From the NCBI RefSeq assembly GCF_028767025.1, contig NZ_JAJQXX010000002.1, positions 1 through 64,000 of the forward strand: a stretch of 64,000 nt of DNA. The letters run 5' to 3'. Below, piece after piece: positions 39,800 to 49,110 of this stretch. The position numbers and the translations under genes were made by a program. The stretch is from Blautia sp. XA-2221 (GTDB lineage Bacteria; Bacillota; Clostridia; Lachnospirales; Lachnospiraceae). Below the pieces are notes generated by a model. It was not told the origin of the DNA. It did no database searches and saw only the letters and a program-made list of their open reading frames with translations. The stretch's first letter is position 1. Each line of letters starts with the position of its first letter.

Positions 39800-40831
39800 A
39801 TGCTGGCTTATACGTATGTGGAAAAAGGTAAATTTGAACTCAGGGAAAAACCGGAGCCGATTCTTCAGGATGAAAGGGATGCGATCGTCCGTGTAACTAT
39901 GGCAAGTATTTGTTCAAGCGATCTTCATATTAAGCATGGGTCTGTTCCCAGAGCGGTGCCTGGAATTACCGTGGGACATGAGATGATCGGAATTGTAGAA
40001 AAGACAGGCTCTGCAGTAAAAAAAGTGAAGCCGGGGGATCGGGTAACTGTAAATGTAGAAACTTTTTGCGGGGAGTGCTTTTTCTGCAAAAAGGGATATG
40101 TGAATAATTGTACAGATCCAGATGGCGGCTGGGCATTAGGCTGCCGGATAGACGGCGGACAGGCGGAATATGTTCGGGTTCCTTATGCGGATCAGGGGCT
40201 GGATCGGATTCCGGACGGAGTGACCGATGAACAGGCTCTTTTTGTGGGAGACATCCTGGCAACCGGATTCTGGGCTGCGCGCATATCTGAGATTAAAGAA
40301 GAGGACACGGTTCTTCTTTTGGGGGTAGGCCCTACGGGAATCTGCACGCTGCTTTGTGTCATGCTTAAAAATCCCAAGAGGATCATTGTATGTGAAAAAG
40401 ATCAAAGCCGCCGCCAGTTTATAAAAGAACATTATCCTCAGGTGCTTCTTACAGAACCGGAAGATGTTCAGAACTTTGTAAAAGAGCACAGTGACCATGG
40501 CGGAGCAGACGTAGTTATAGAAGCGGCAGGAGCCGGGGAGACTTTCCGTATGGCGTGGGAATGTGCAAGACCCAATGCGGTTGTTACAGTGGTGGCGTTG
40601 TATGATGAAGCGCAGATCCTTCCTCTTCCGGATATGTACGGGAAGAATCTGACCTTTAAAACAGGTGGGGTAGACGGATGTGACTGTGAGGAAATCCTCC
40701 AGCTGATCAAAGAAGGAAAAATTGACACAACGCCTCTTATTACACATAAATATCCTCTTGCACAGATTGAGGAAGCATATAAGCTTTTTGAAAACAGAGA
40801 GGATCATGTTATAAAAATTGCAATTATTTAA
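39800..40831 (+). CDS. Zinc-dependent alcohol dehydrogenase (MDR family)
   Basis: This 343-residue oxidoreductase has catalytic zinc ligands in SICSSDLHIK and GHEMIGIVE, a structural zinc loop CGECFFCKKGYVNNC, and the nucleotide-binding GVGPTG. ATG 39800 follows GGAGG. The loop GCRIDGGQAEYVRVP resembles sorbitol/threonine or isopropanol-type dehydrogenases. The substrate is unknown. It stands as a single gene. Confidence 0.9.
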   Translation: MLAYTYVEKGKFELREKPEPILQDERDAIVRVTMASICSSDLHIKHGSVPRAVPGITVGHEMIGIVEKTGSAVKKVKPGDRVTVNVETFCGECFFCKKGYVNNCTDPDGGWALGCRIDGGQAEYVRVPYADQGLDRIPDGVTDEQALFVGDILATGFWAARISEIKEEDTVLLLGVGPTGICTLLCVMLKNPKRIIVCEKDQSRRQFIKEHYPQVLLTEPEDVQNFVKEHSDHGGADVVIEAAGAGETFRMAWECARPNAVVTVVALYDEAQILPLPDMYGKNLTFKTGGVDGCDCEEILQLIKEGKIDTTPLITHKYPLAQIEEAYKLFENREDHVIKIAII

Positions 40832-40885
40832 AAAAGCAGCAGTTGAAAACTTTTGTTGGATATTTATCAGAGTAAAAGGACGGAA

Positions 40886-40914
40886 TTGTTATTGACAGTT
40901 ATATTTGATATAAT
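40886..40914 (+). promoter_or_regulatory. Promoter of LprI-like gene
   Basis: TTGTTA (40886-40891), 17 nt, TATAAT (40909-40914); the gene starts 33 nt later with AGGAGGA. Confidence 0.6.
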
Positions 40915-40946
40915 AAACTAAAAACAGTAGAAGGAGGAAAAAGAGT

Positions 40947-41909
40947 ATGAAAAAGAAAACAGCAGGACTGGCAGCAATTATCTGCGCCGCAGGGTTACTA
41001 TCTGTATCTCAGGCAGATATGGTATTGGCAGATGGAGGATTTTCCTATGAGGATGTAGCAAATCGGGAGTTCCTGTTTTGCAGTGGGGCCGGTGCGTGGT
41101 CAACAGTTCTGACAATCCATGAGGATGGAACTTTTGAGGGGTATTATCATGACACGGATATAGGATTCACAGAAGAGGGAAATCCAAATGGAACACGATA
41201 TGTCTGTAATTTTTCCGGACAGCTTACAGAGCCTGTTCCGGTAAATGAGTATACTTATTCAGCTCAGCTTCAGACTATCCAGTGTGAACAGGAACCGGGG
41301 ACAGAGGAAATTATTGACGGGATGAAATATATTTACCGTACTCCTTATGGACTGGATAATGCGGAAAACATTCTGTTTTATACAGAAGGAGCGCCAATTT
41401 CGGAGCTTCCCGAGGAATACCGAAGCTGGGTTGGATATTTTGATCTGACAAATCTTAAGGAAACAGAATTGCCATTTATCGGACTTTATAATGAGGCTGG
41501 TCAGCAGGGATTTTCCAGTACAGTAAAAGAAGACTCTGCTCCTGCGACAGGAGAGAACTCAGGTATTGATGCGGAACTGGCAGAAATAGAAGCAAAGGCA
41601 ACAGAGATCCAGGGCAGTCTGGGCAACGCTATGACTCAGGAAGATATGAATGCCTTATCAGGCGAGCTTTATAGACTCTGGGATGATGAGCTGAATTCCA
41701 TATGGGGAAGATTAAAAACCACTCTTCCTGCAGATACAATGGAGCAGCTGACAGATGAAGAGGTTGCATGGATTGGAGAAAAAGAGGCTTCTATGGCAGC
41801 GGCGGGCAGTGAGTTCCAAGGCGGCAGTATGCAGCCTATGCAGGAAAATTTAAAAGGGGCTGAGCTGACAAAAGCCAGGGTTTATGTACTGGCAGAATAT
41901 CTGAGATAA
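40947..41909 (+). CDS. Secreted protein with LprI-like C-terminal domain
   Basis: This 320-residue exported protein has a signal peptide (AGLAAIICAAGLLSVSQADM, cleavage probably after VLA) and an N-terminal domain with repeated aromatic/Gly strands (TIHEDGTFEGYYHDTDIGFT). The C-terminal 120 residues (LWDDELNSIWGRLKTTLPAD, EVAWIGEKEASM) match the LprI/DUF1311 lysozyme-inhibitor-like domain. It may act at the cell surface. It is flanked by its own promoter and terminator. Confidence 0.75.
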   Translation: MKKKTAGLAAIICAAGLLSVSQADMVLADGGFSYEDVANREFLFCSGAGAWSTVLTIHEDGTFEGYYHDTDIGFTEEGNPNGTRYVCNFSGQLTEPVPVNEYTYSAQLQTIQCEQEPGTEEIIDGMKYIYRTPYGLDNAENILFYTEGAPISELPEEYRSWVGYFDLTNLKETELPFIGLYNEAGQQGFSSTVKEDSAPATGENSGIDAELAEIEAKATEIQGSLGNAMTQEDMNALSGELYRLWDDELNSIWGRLKTTLPADTMEQLTDEEVAWIGEKEASMAAAGSEFQGGSMQPMQENLKGAELTKARVYVLAEYLR

Positions 41910-41933
41910 AAATTCTGCTTATATGGCAGTGAG

Positions 41934-41969
41934 AAGGAGACATTTCATAATTGAGATGTCTCCTTTTTT
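41934..41969 (+). terminator. Terminator after LprI-like gene
   Basis: AAGGAGACAT (41934-41943) pairs with ATGTCTCCTT (41956-41965), then T residues. Confidence 0.85.
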
Positions 41970-41982
41970 AGTGCCAATAGAA

Positions 41983-42018
41983 AAGTTGTTGACAACTTAC
42001 AGTTAGTTGTGGTATACA
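41983..42018 (+). promoter_or_regulatory. Promoter with palindromic operator for ybaN-ABC operon
   Basis: TTGACA (41989-41994), 18 nt, TATACA (42013-42018). AAGTTGT-TG-ACAACTT (41983-41998) is a perfect palindrome over the -35, and related GTTAGTTGTG and AAGTTAG blocks follow, so a dimeric repressor is likely. Confidence 0.6.
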
Positions 42019-42158
42019 TATTTAAGTTAGATGAAACTTACTAAATAAAAATGAAGAACAGCCGGGATAACTGTAAAAGAATGAAGCGTGGAGAGCAGTC
42101 GTTTTTTATAAGAAAACAGCTACGTCATATACAGGAAAGCGGCAGAAAGGTATGGTAT

Positions 42159-42554
42159 ATGAAGAAATCAATAAAAATATTCTGGATAATAGCAGGATTT
42201 TTGTGTCTGGGTTTTGGAACCCTGGGAGTTTTACTTCCTGTTCTGCCAACTGTGCCTTTTTATATGGCAACTGTTTTCTGTTTTGCAAAAAGCTCCAGGA
42301 AACTTCATGACTGGTTTATCGGAACTGCTTTGTATAAAAAGCATCTGGACAGCTTTGTCAGAGAAAGAGCTATGACGATGAGGACAAAGCTTCGGATCGT
42401 AGGTATGGTTTCCGGGGTTATGGCAATTGGTTTTCTTATGATGCGGGATGTACCGGCAGGAAGAATCTGTCTGGTTGTGGTGTGGGTATTTCATATTTTT
42501 TATTTTTTTGCAAGAATCAGAACAATTCCATCAGGGATAGAGCAGCAGGAGTAA
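42159..42554 (+). CDS. ybaN: YbaN-family (DUF454) membrane protein
   Basis: This 131-residue inner-membrane protein has [20 protein letters not shown] then [17 protein letters not shown], the DUF454 signature, and two more helices at the C-terminus. ATG 42159 follows AAAGG; upstream in-frame ATGs would add a charged tail unlike the family. It precedes the CydDC-like exporter genes, a linkage that suggests a shared envelope or redox role. The function is unknown. Confidence 0.75.
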   Translation: MKKSIKIFWIIAGFLCLGFGTLGVLLPVLPTVPFYMATVFCFAKSSRKLHDWFIGTALYKKHLDSFVRERAMTMRTKLRIVGMVSGVMAIGFLMMRDVPAGRICLVVVWVFHIFYFFARIRTIPSGIEQQE

Positions 42555-42623
42555 AAAAACCACAGGCAATAGAAGACTGACTGATAAAGAATTTCATTAT
42601 GAAAAAGGAGAAAGGTACACGGA

Positions 42624-44522
42624 ATGATCGACACAAGACTTACAGGGCTTTTGTCCCATGCAAAAAAATATATTATATACAATATACTCTGGCAGTGGAT
42701 TTCACTTCTTGCTCAGATCGGAGCTGTTTTTTCTATTGCAGGACTTCTGGGACAGGCGGCAGTTCTTTTACAAAGTAAAAAAGAAGTATTTTTAATACAG
42801 GGTCAGACTGAAAAAGGGCTCCATATGGGGCAAACACTTCTCATATTGATGATTTGTGTGGCAGTACGTTTTGTCTGTGAAAGACTGGCAGCCCGGGCAT
42901 CCTGTCAGGCCAGCGTGGATGTGAAACAGATTCTCCGTAAAAAAATTTACCGGAAAATGCTGAAACTGGGAGCCTCCTATCATGAGCAGGTATCTACCTC
43001 AGAGGTGATGCAGGTGTGTACAGAGGGAGTGGAACAGCTTGAGATTTATTTCGGCAAGTATCTGCCTCAGCTTTTTTACAGCCTTCTGGCGCCTCTGACA
43101 TTGTTTTTTGTGCTGATACACGTGAGCCTTCGGGCAAGTGTGATACTTCTCATCTGCGTGCCTTTAATTCCGGTTTCTATTATTGCAGTACAAAAGCTTG
43201 CAAAAAGACTTTTGAACCGATACTGGAGTATTTATACAGGACTTGGAGATTCATTTCTGGAAAACCTTCAGGGATTGACTACGCTTAAAATTTATCAGGC
43301 AGATGAAATGAAAGCCAGGGAAATGGATGAGGAAGCTCAGAAATTCCGCAGGATCACCATGAAAGTGCTGACTATGCAGTTAAATTCTACAAGTGTGATG
43401 GATATCGTGGCATACGGAGGCGCTGCGGCGGGAATGATCGTGGCAGCATCTGAATTTCTGGCAGGGAGATTAAATTTTGCCGGAGCGCTGACAATTATTC
43501 TCCTGGCATCTGAATTTTTTATTCCGCTGAGACTTCTGGGATCCTTTTTTCATATTGCTATGAACGGAATGGCCGCAAGTGACAAAATTTTTGCCATTCT
43601 GGATATTCCGGAAACAAAAGTCGACAGTCGGAATTCAGGAGATAACATCCAAGTTCAGAAAAAGAACAGAAACATTCGATTAAAGGAAGAATGCTCAGAT
43701 GTTTCAGAAGTGGCAAACAATGAAAAGCCAGGAAAAATCACAGCTGGAGATATGAACATACAGTTTCGGGACGTACATTTTTCTTATGAAAAGGACAGGG
43801 AAATTCTGACAGGTGTTGATCTTGATATGCCTGCAGGATCTTTTATATCTCTTGTAGGAGAATCCGGATGTGGAAAAAGCACCATTGCAGGTATTCTGGC
43901 GGGGAGAAACAGGGGATTTACCGGCTCTGTTACTATAGCTGGAAAAGGTCTGGAAGAGATTTCTGAAGAGGTTCTGATGAAAAATGTAACGCTGATCCGT
44001 CATAACAGCTACCTTTTTAAGGGAACAGTAGAGGAAAATCTCCGTATGGCAAAACCGGATGCTGCGGAACCGGAAATGCTGGAAGTTCTTTCCAGAGTAA
44101 ATCTTCTGGGATTCCTGGAGGGACAGAAGGGAATTAAAACAGAACTTCTGGAGCATGCAGAAAATTTTTCCGGGGGACAGCGTCAGAGACTGGCGCTTGC
44201 CAGAGCGCTGCTCCATGATTCGCCGGTGTATATTTTTGATGAGGCAACCAGCAATATTGACGCAGAAAGTGAAGAACTTATCATGCAAGTGATACGCCAG
44301 CTTTCACAGACAAAAACAGTTCTTCTGATCTCTCACAGACTTGCCAATGTAGTAGGTTCAGACTGTATTTATATGATGAAAGACGGCAGGATAAGTGAAA
44401 AGGGAAGTCATGAGAAGCTGCTGACTCTTGATGGAATTTATGCAAAGCTTTATAAAAGTCAGATGGAACTTGAAAATTACAGCAATCCGAATTGCTCCCT
44501 TTTGCAGAAAGGCAGGTTATAG
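42624..44522 (+). CDS. cydD: CydD-like ABC exporter subunit
   Basis: This 632-residue half-transporter has six membrane helices (residues about 20-310) and an ATPase with Walker A GESGCGKST, signature FSGGQRQRLALARALL and Walker B VYIFDEATSNID. It resembles the CydD half of the cysteine/glutathione exporter. Its partner begins 2 nt after its stop. No cytochrome bd genes are nearby, so its role in this likely anaerobe may be thiol or heme-linked export. GGAG precedes the ATG. Confidence 0.85.
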   Translation: MIDTRLTGLLSHAKKYIIYNILWQWISLLAQIGAVFSIAGLLGQAAVLLQSKKEVFLIQGQTEKGLHMGQTLLILMICVAVRFVCERLAARASCQASVDVKQILRKKIYRKMLKLGASYHEQVSTSEVMQVCTEGVEQLEIYFGKYLPQLFYSLLAPLTLFFVLIHVSLRASVILLICVPLIPVSIIAVQKLAKRLLNRYWSIYTGLGDSFLENLQGLTTLKIYQADEMKAREMDEEAQKFRRITMKVLTMQLNSTSVMDIVAYGGAAAGMIVAASEFLAGRLNFAGALTIILLASEFFIPLRLLGSFFHIAMNGMAASDKIFAILDIPETKVDSRNSGDNIQVQKKNRNIRLKEECSDVSEVANNEKPGKITAGDMNIQFRDVHFSYEKDREILTGVDLDMPAGSFISLVGESGCGKSTIAGILAGRNRGFTGSVTIAGKGLEEISEEVLMKNVTLIRHNSYLFKGTVEENLRMAKPDAAEPEMLEVLSRVNLLGFLEGQKGIKTELLEHAENFSGGQRQRLALARALLHDSPVYIFDEATSNIDAESEELIMQVIRQLSQTKTVLLISHRLANVVGSDCIYMMKDGRISEKGSHEKLLTLDGIYAKLYKSQMELENYSNPNCSLLQKGRL

Positions 44523-44524
44523 AA

Positions 44525-46306
44525 ATGAGCAGGAATACGGATTACGGCAGAGTAGAAAAAACAGTCTTGCCGGACAGACGAAGAGGCGCGCTGAAGATTA
44601 TGGGAAGTCTGATCGGACTGGTAAAACCTCTGATCCACATTATGATTCTGGCAGTTCTTCTGGGAACTGCAGGTTATTTGTGTGCGATTTTTCTCACAAT
44701 ACTGGCAGGTCAGACACTTCTTCATGGTCTGGAACCAGTGTCCGGAACAGTGCATTCGGGGTTTTTTATGGGAATGACAGCGAAGAACCTTTTTATTCTG
44801 ATAATCGTTCTGGCTGTTGCCCGTGGGATCCTTCATTATGCGGAGCAATATTGCAATCATTTTATTGCATTTAAGCTTCTTGCAATCATCCGCCATAAGG
44901 TTTTTGCGGCATTGCGGAAGCTTTGTCCGGCAAAGCTTGAAGGACGCGATAAGGGAAACCTGATTTCTATTATTACCACAGACATTGAACTTCTGGAGGT
45001 TTTTTATGCCCATACGATTTCGCCGGTAGCGATTGCAGTTTTGACCTCTCTAATCATGGTGATTTTTATAGGAAGTTATCATGTGGGAGCGGGGATCTTT
45101 GCGCTGTGCGCTTACTTGATCGTTGGTGTATTCGTTCCCCTGTGGAACGGACACAGAGGTGGAAGTGTCGGAATGAAGTTCCGTACAAAATTCGGTGAGC
45201 TGAACAGCTTTGTGCTGGATTCTCTCAGGGGGCTGGACGAAACCATACAGTATGGACAGGGAAAAAAACGTGAAGATCAGATGGAAGAAAAATCTGCTGA
45301 TCTTACGGAGATGCAGAAAAAATTAAGCCGTATGGAAGGCGGACAGAGATCAGTCACAAATCTGGCGATTCTTCTGGCATCCTTCGGAATGTTGTTTTTT
45401 ACTTTATATCTTTACGGAAAACAGGCGGTAGGATTTGACGGGGTGATTATCTGCACAATAGCTATGATGGGATCTTTTGGTCCGGTGGTAGCGCTTTCAA
45501 ATCTGTCTAATAATCTGAACCAGACTCTGGCAAGTGGTGAAAGAGTGCTGTCTGTTCTGGAGGAACAGCCACGGGTAGAAGAAATTTATGAGGAACAGAA
45601 GGATATCCGGATGTCCGGGAAAAATTCTTCCGGAGAGGACTCTGTACAAAAGAGATTTTCCGGGGCTGAAGCATCTCATGTAACCTTTTCCTATGAGGAA
45701 GAAGAGATTCTCAGAGATTATTCCGTTAAAATTCCAGCCGGCAAAATCGTGGGAATACATGGAACCAGCGGAAGCGGAAAATCTACACTTTTGAAGCTTT
45801 TGATGAGGTTTTGGGATACAGATTCCGGAGAAATTTCCGTAAACGGAGAAAATGTGCGCAGGATCCCCACGCACTGTCTGAGGGACACAGAAAGTTATGT
45901 GACTCAGGAAACACATTTATTCCATGATTCCATAGCAAATAATATTGCAGTGGGAAAACCAGGCGCTTCCAGACAGGAGATTACAGAGGCTGCAAAAAAA
46001 GCAGCGGTTCATGATTTTATTATGAGTCTGCCAAAAGGTTATGATACAGAGATCGGAGAACTGGGAGATACTCTTTCAGGAGGAGAAAAGCAGAGGATAG
46101 GAATTGCCAGAGCGTTTCTCCATGATGCTCCTTTTATTCTTCTGGACGAGCCGACTTCAAACCTGGATTCTCTGAATGAAGGGATTATTCTGAAATCGCT
46201 TCGTGAGGCATCGGATGAAAAGACAGTTGTTCTCGTTTCTCACCGAAAATCTACCATGAACGTGGCAGATGTGGTGTATGAAATGGAGAATGGGAGAGTT
46301 TCGTAA
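44525..46306 (+). CDS. cydC: CydC-like ABC exporter subunit
   Basis: This 593-residue half-transporter has six helices and an ATPase with Walker A GTSGSGKST, Q-loop ESYVTQET, signature TLSGGEKQRIGIARAFL and Walker B FILLDEPTSNLD. It forms a heterodimer with the preceding gene. ATG 44525 follows GGCAGG at the end of cydD. Alternative: a general heterodimeric multidrug exporter; the CydC-like region ETIQYGQGKK keeps the assignment probable. Confidence 0.85.
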   Translation: MSRNTDYGRVEKTVLPDRRRGALKIMGSLIGLVKPLIHIMILAVLLGTAGYLCAIFLTILAGQTLLHGLEPVSGTVHSGFFMGMTAKNLFILIIVLAVARGILHYAEQYCNHFIAFKLLAIIRHKVFAALRKLCPAKLEGRDKGNLISIITTDIELLEVFYAHTISPVAIAVLTSLIMVIFIGSYHVGAGIFALCAYLIVGVFVPLWNGHRGGSVGMKFRTKFGELNSFVLDSLRGLDETIQYGQGKKREDQMEEKSADLTEMQKKLSRMEGGQRSVTNLAILLASFGMLFFTLYLYGKQAVGFDGVIICTIAMMGSFGPVVALSNLSNNLNQTLASGERVLSVLEEQPRVEEIYEEQKDIRMSGKNSSGEDSVQKRFSGAEASHVTFSYEEEEILRDYSVKIPAGKIVGIHGTSGSGKSTLLKLLMRFWDTDSGEISVNGENVRRIPTHCLRDTESYVTQETHLFHDSIANNIAVGKPGASRQEITEAAKKAAVHDFIMSLPKGYDTEIGELGDTLSGGEKQRIGIARAFLHDAPFILLDEPTSNLDSLNEGIILKSLREASDEKTVVLVSHRKSTMNVADVVYEMENGRVS

Positions 46307-46455
46307 TGGAGAATGAAAGAATTTGATAATAGAGAATGGGAGAGCTTCGTAGAAGATAAAAGTACGAAAATTTTTTACGGTTAGGTGATATTATCACAGA
46401 CAGGCTATTTCCAAAAGAGTATGATACAGGCATAAACGACAGGGAGGTAGCCTAT

Positions 46456-47202
46456 ATGAGGTTAAAAGATAAAGTAGCGATTATCACAGGTGGAAGCAGA
46501 GGAATCGGATATGCCACAGCAGATGCTTTTTTGAGAGAGGGAGCCACAGTTATTCTGGCGGCAAGCTCTCAGGAGTCAGCAGATAAAGCAGTGGAAAGCC
46601 TGAAGGAAAAATATCCGGACAGGACTGTGGCAGGAATCAGTCCTAATCTCAGCAGTCTGGAAAGTGTGAGAAATGAATTCAGAGAAGCGACTGCAAAGTA
46701 TGGATGCGTAGATATTCTTGTGAATAATGCAGGGGTATCAGAGAGTACACCTTTTGTGGAGTATACAGAAGAAGCTTTTGACAGAGTAATGGATCTGAAT
46801 GTAAAAGGAGTATTCAATGCAACAAGGGCGGCTTCAGAGTGTATGGTTGCAAGAGGAAGCGGAGTGATTTTAAGTACGTCTTCTATGGTTAGTCTTTACG
46901 GACAGCCCAGTGGGATTGCCTATCCGGCTTCTAAATTTGCAGTAAACGGGCTGACGGTTTCACTGGCAAGGGAACTTGGTCCAAAAGGGATCCGCGTCAA
47001 TGCAGTGGCTCCGGGAATTACGGAAACAGACATGATGAAAGCTGTGCCAAAAAGCGTGATCGAGCCGATGATCGCACAGATTCCGCTGCGCAGGCTGGGA
47101 CAGCCGGAAGACATTGCCAATGCATTTGTATTTCTTGCGTCAGATGAGGCGTCTTATATTACAGGCGTGGTGTTAAGTGTAGACGGAATGGCAAGAACCT
47201 GA
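46456..47202 (+). CDS. Short-chain dehydrogenase, BaiA-like
   Basis: This 248-residue SDR has TGGSRGIG (12-19), NNAG, the catalytic Ser in STSSMVSLYG and YPASK, and the C-terminal GVVLSVDG. Blocks such as LKEKYPDRTVAG and ETDMMKAVPKSV align well with BaiA-type 3-alpha-hydroxysteroid dehydrogenases of bile-acid-converting Clostridia, though a FabG-like role is possible. It is a single gene with AGGGAGG before ATG. Confidence 0.85.
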   Translation: MRLKDKVAIITGGSRGIGYATADAFLREGATVILAASSQESADKAVESLKEKYPDRTVAGISPNLSSLESVRNEFREATAKYGCVDILVNNAGVSESTPFVEYTEEAFDRVMDLNVKGVFNATRAASECMVARGSGVILSTSSMVSLYGQPSGIAYPASKFAVNGLTVSLARELGPKGIRVNAVAPGITETDMMKAVPKSVIEPMIAQIPLRRLGQPEDIANAFVFLASDEASYITGVVLSVDGMART

Positions 47203-47330
47203 ACAGGACAGTTTCTTGCCTATACGGTATTGTTTCCGGCGCAGCGGCTTCTTTTTTCTTGTCAGAACCCTTGATTTTATGGTAAGATATGCATGATTTA
47301 CGCACAATAAAAAACAGGAGGTACTGACAA

Positions 47331-48755
47331 TTGTTTTCAGGAATTGTTGAGGTGTATGGAAAAGTAATAGGTAGATTAAGCAACTGGATGTACAGCTATA
47401 TCCTTATTATCCTGCTTGTAGGCGCGGGAATTTATTTTACCATCAAAACAAAAGGAATTCAGTTCAGAGCGCTGAAAGAAGCCATTAAGGTGGTTATGGA
47501 GCCAAAAGATGATGAAAAATCAATTTCTTCTTTCCAGGCGCTGATGGTTTCCACTGCATCCAGAGTGGGAACCGGAAATATTGCGGGAATTTCCACAGCT
47601 CTCTGTATCGGCGGAGCAGGAGCCATGTTCTGGATGTGGCTGATCGCTCTTCTGGGAAGCGCATCTGCGTTTATTGAGAGTACGCTGGCGCAGATTTATA
47701 AAAGAAAAGCGGCAGACGGAAGTTCTTACGGAGGTCCGGCATACTATATTCAGGCTGTACTGAAAAAAAGATGGCTGGGAGTTTTGTTTGCGGCAGTCCT
47801 TATTGTAACTTATATGGGCGGCTTCAACATGGTTGCAGCTTTTAATATTTCAGATTCTTTCCGCAGATATGATTTTTATCAGCCTGGGACAACACCCCTT
47901 GTGATAGGTATGATCCTTGCAGTTGTTTTCGGGATCTGTATTTTTGGCGGAAGCAAACGCATTTCCAAAATCACAGAGGTTCTGGTTCCGTTAATGGGAA
48001 TCTTTTACATAGGAGTTTCTCTGTTTATTGTGATCACACATCTGAATCTCCTTCCAGGAGTGATCGCATCTATTTTTAAAGGCGCTTTTGATATTTCTGC
48101 TATTTTTGGCGGATTTGCAGGTTCCGCAATTATGCAGGGAATTAAAAGGGGACTTTTTTCAAACGAGGCCGGTGTGGGTTCTGCTCCTAATGCCGCAGCT
48201 TCAGCCGGCGTGTCTCATCCTGTAAAACAGGGGCTTGTTCAGATGCTTTCTGTTTATATTGATACAATTGTGATCTGCAGTGCAACAGGATTTATGCTTC
48301 TGTGTTCCGGTGTGATACCGGAAGAAGGAATCGCCGGAATGCCTTATGTACAGGAGGCTGTGGCAGGCTCACTGGGAAGCGCTGGTTCTGTATTTATTAC
48401 AGTGGCTCTGTTTTTATTTGCATTTACTACACTGATCGGAAATTTTTATTATGCAGAAATGGGACTTCGCTACATCTGTGACAAAACACCGAAAAAACTG
48501 ATCATGAATATCTTCCGTATCGCAGCGGCTCTTATTGTATGTCTGGGAGCAACGATGGATTTCAGCGTGGTGTGGGACACAGCGGATGTACTTATGGGGC
48601 TGATGGCTCTTATTAATCTTCCTGTTATCGTGCTTCTTGCAAAACCGGCCATTCGTTGTATGCAGGATTACTTCAAGCAGAAAAAAGCCGGAAAGAATCC
48701 TGTATTTAAAGCGAAGGATATTAATCTGGAAACAAAGACAGACTTCTGGAATTAA
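47331..48755 (+). CDS. alsT: Sodium:alanine/glycine symporter (AGCS family)
   Basis: This 474-residue transporter has about 11 helices, with the family signature VGTGNIAGISTALCIGGAGA and RGLFSNEAGVGSAPNAAA. It starts at TTG with AGGAGG 9 nt upstream. It imports alanine or glycine with Na+. It stands alone between the SDR and pfl genes. Length and motifs are standard. Confidence 0.93.
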   Translation: MFSGIVEVYGKVIGRLSNWMYSYILIILLVGAGIYFTIKTKGIQFRALKEAIKVVMEPKDDEKSISSFQALMVSTASRVGTGNIAGISTALCIGGAGAMFWMWLIALLGSASAFIESTLAQIYKRKAADGSSYGGPAYYIQAVLKKRWLGVLFAAVLIVTYMGGFNMVAAFNISDSFRRYDFYQPGTTPLVIGMILAVVFGICIFGGSKRISKITEVLVPLMGIFYIGVSLFIVITHLNLLPGVIASIFKGAFDISAIFGGFAGSAIMQGIKRGLFSNEAGVGSAPNAAASAGVSHPVKQGLVQMLSVYIDTIVICSATGFMLLCSGVIPEEGIAGMPYVQEAVAGSLGSAGSVFITVALFLFAFTTLIGNFYYAEMGLRYICDKTPKKLIMNIFRIAAALIVCLGATMDFSVVWDTADVLMGLMALINLPVIVLLAKPAIRCMQDYFKQKKAGKNPVFKAKDINLETKTDFWN

Positions 48756-48891
48756 TATTTTTAAGCGCAGAATTTTATTGGTGGGAATAAGGCTGCCAAT
48801 AGATGAATGTTGAATTTGGGTATAATGGAATCTGGAATATGCGGGTGCAAAAGAACTTCTACCTGTATATCCATATAAAGAAAACATAAAA

Positions 48892-48938
48892 AATCCGGGG
48901 ATTTTCAAGCGTTTTCAGGCGTTTGAGAGCCCCGGATT
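48892..48938 (+). terminator. Hairpin between alsT and pflB
   Basis: AATCCGGGG (48892-48900) is the exact complement of CCCCGGATT (48930-48938), with TCAA-CG/CG-TTGA inside. The T tract is weak. Of the 48756-49110 stretch, this and a TTGACA box near 48967 are the only clear signals. Confidence 0.5.
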
Positions 48939-49110
48939 GTACTTTATGGGAAACATGTGTTAAATAATTGACAGAGCTGCAAAAGCAGTATAGACTGACA
49001 GTGTGGACAGGAAATGTTCGCATCAAATAATTAATGAAACAGTTCTGACAGCTGTACAAAAAAGCTTCAGGACATGAGACCTATATTTACAAGAAAGAGG
49101 TGCTGATCAC

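Noticed and set aside
40136-40807. 223-codon antisense frame in the alcohol dehydrogenase gene
   Set aside because: No start signals and a Cys/Phe/Arg-rich product; a shadow of the sense gene.
48880-49110. Possible ZTP (pfl) riboswitch before pflB
   Set aside because: The conserved 3' CCGGGC-ACCGCC block and pseudoknot are absent; only a simple hairpin is seen.
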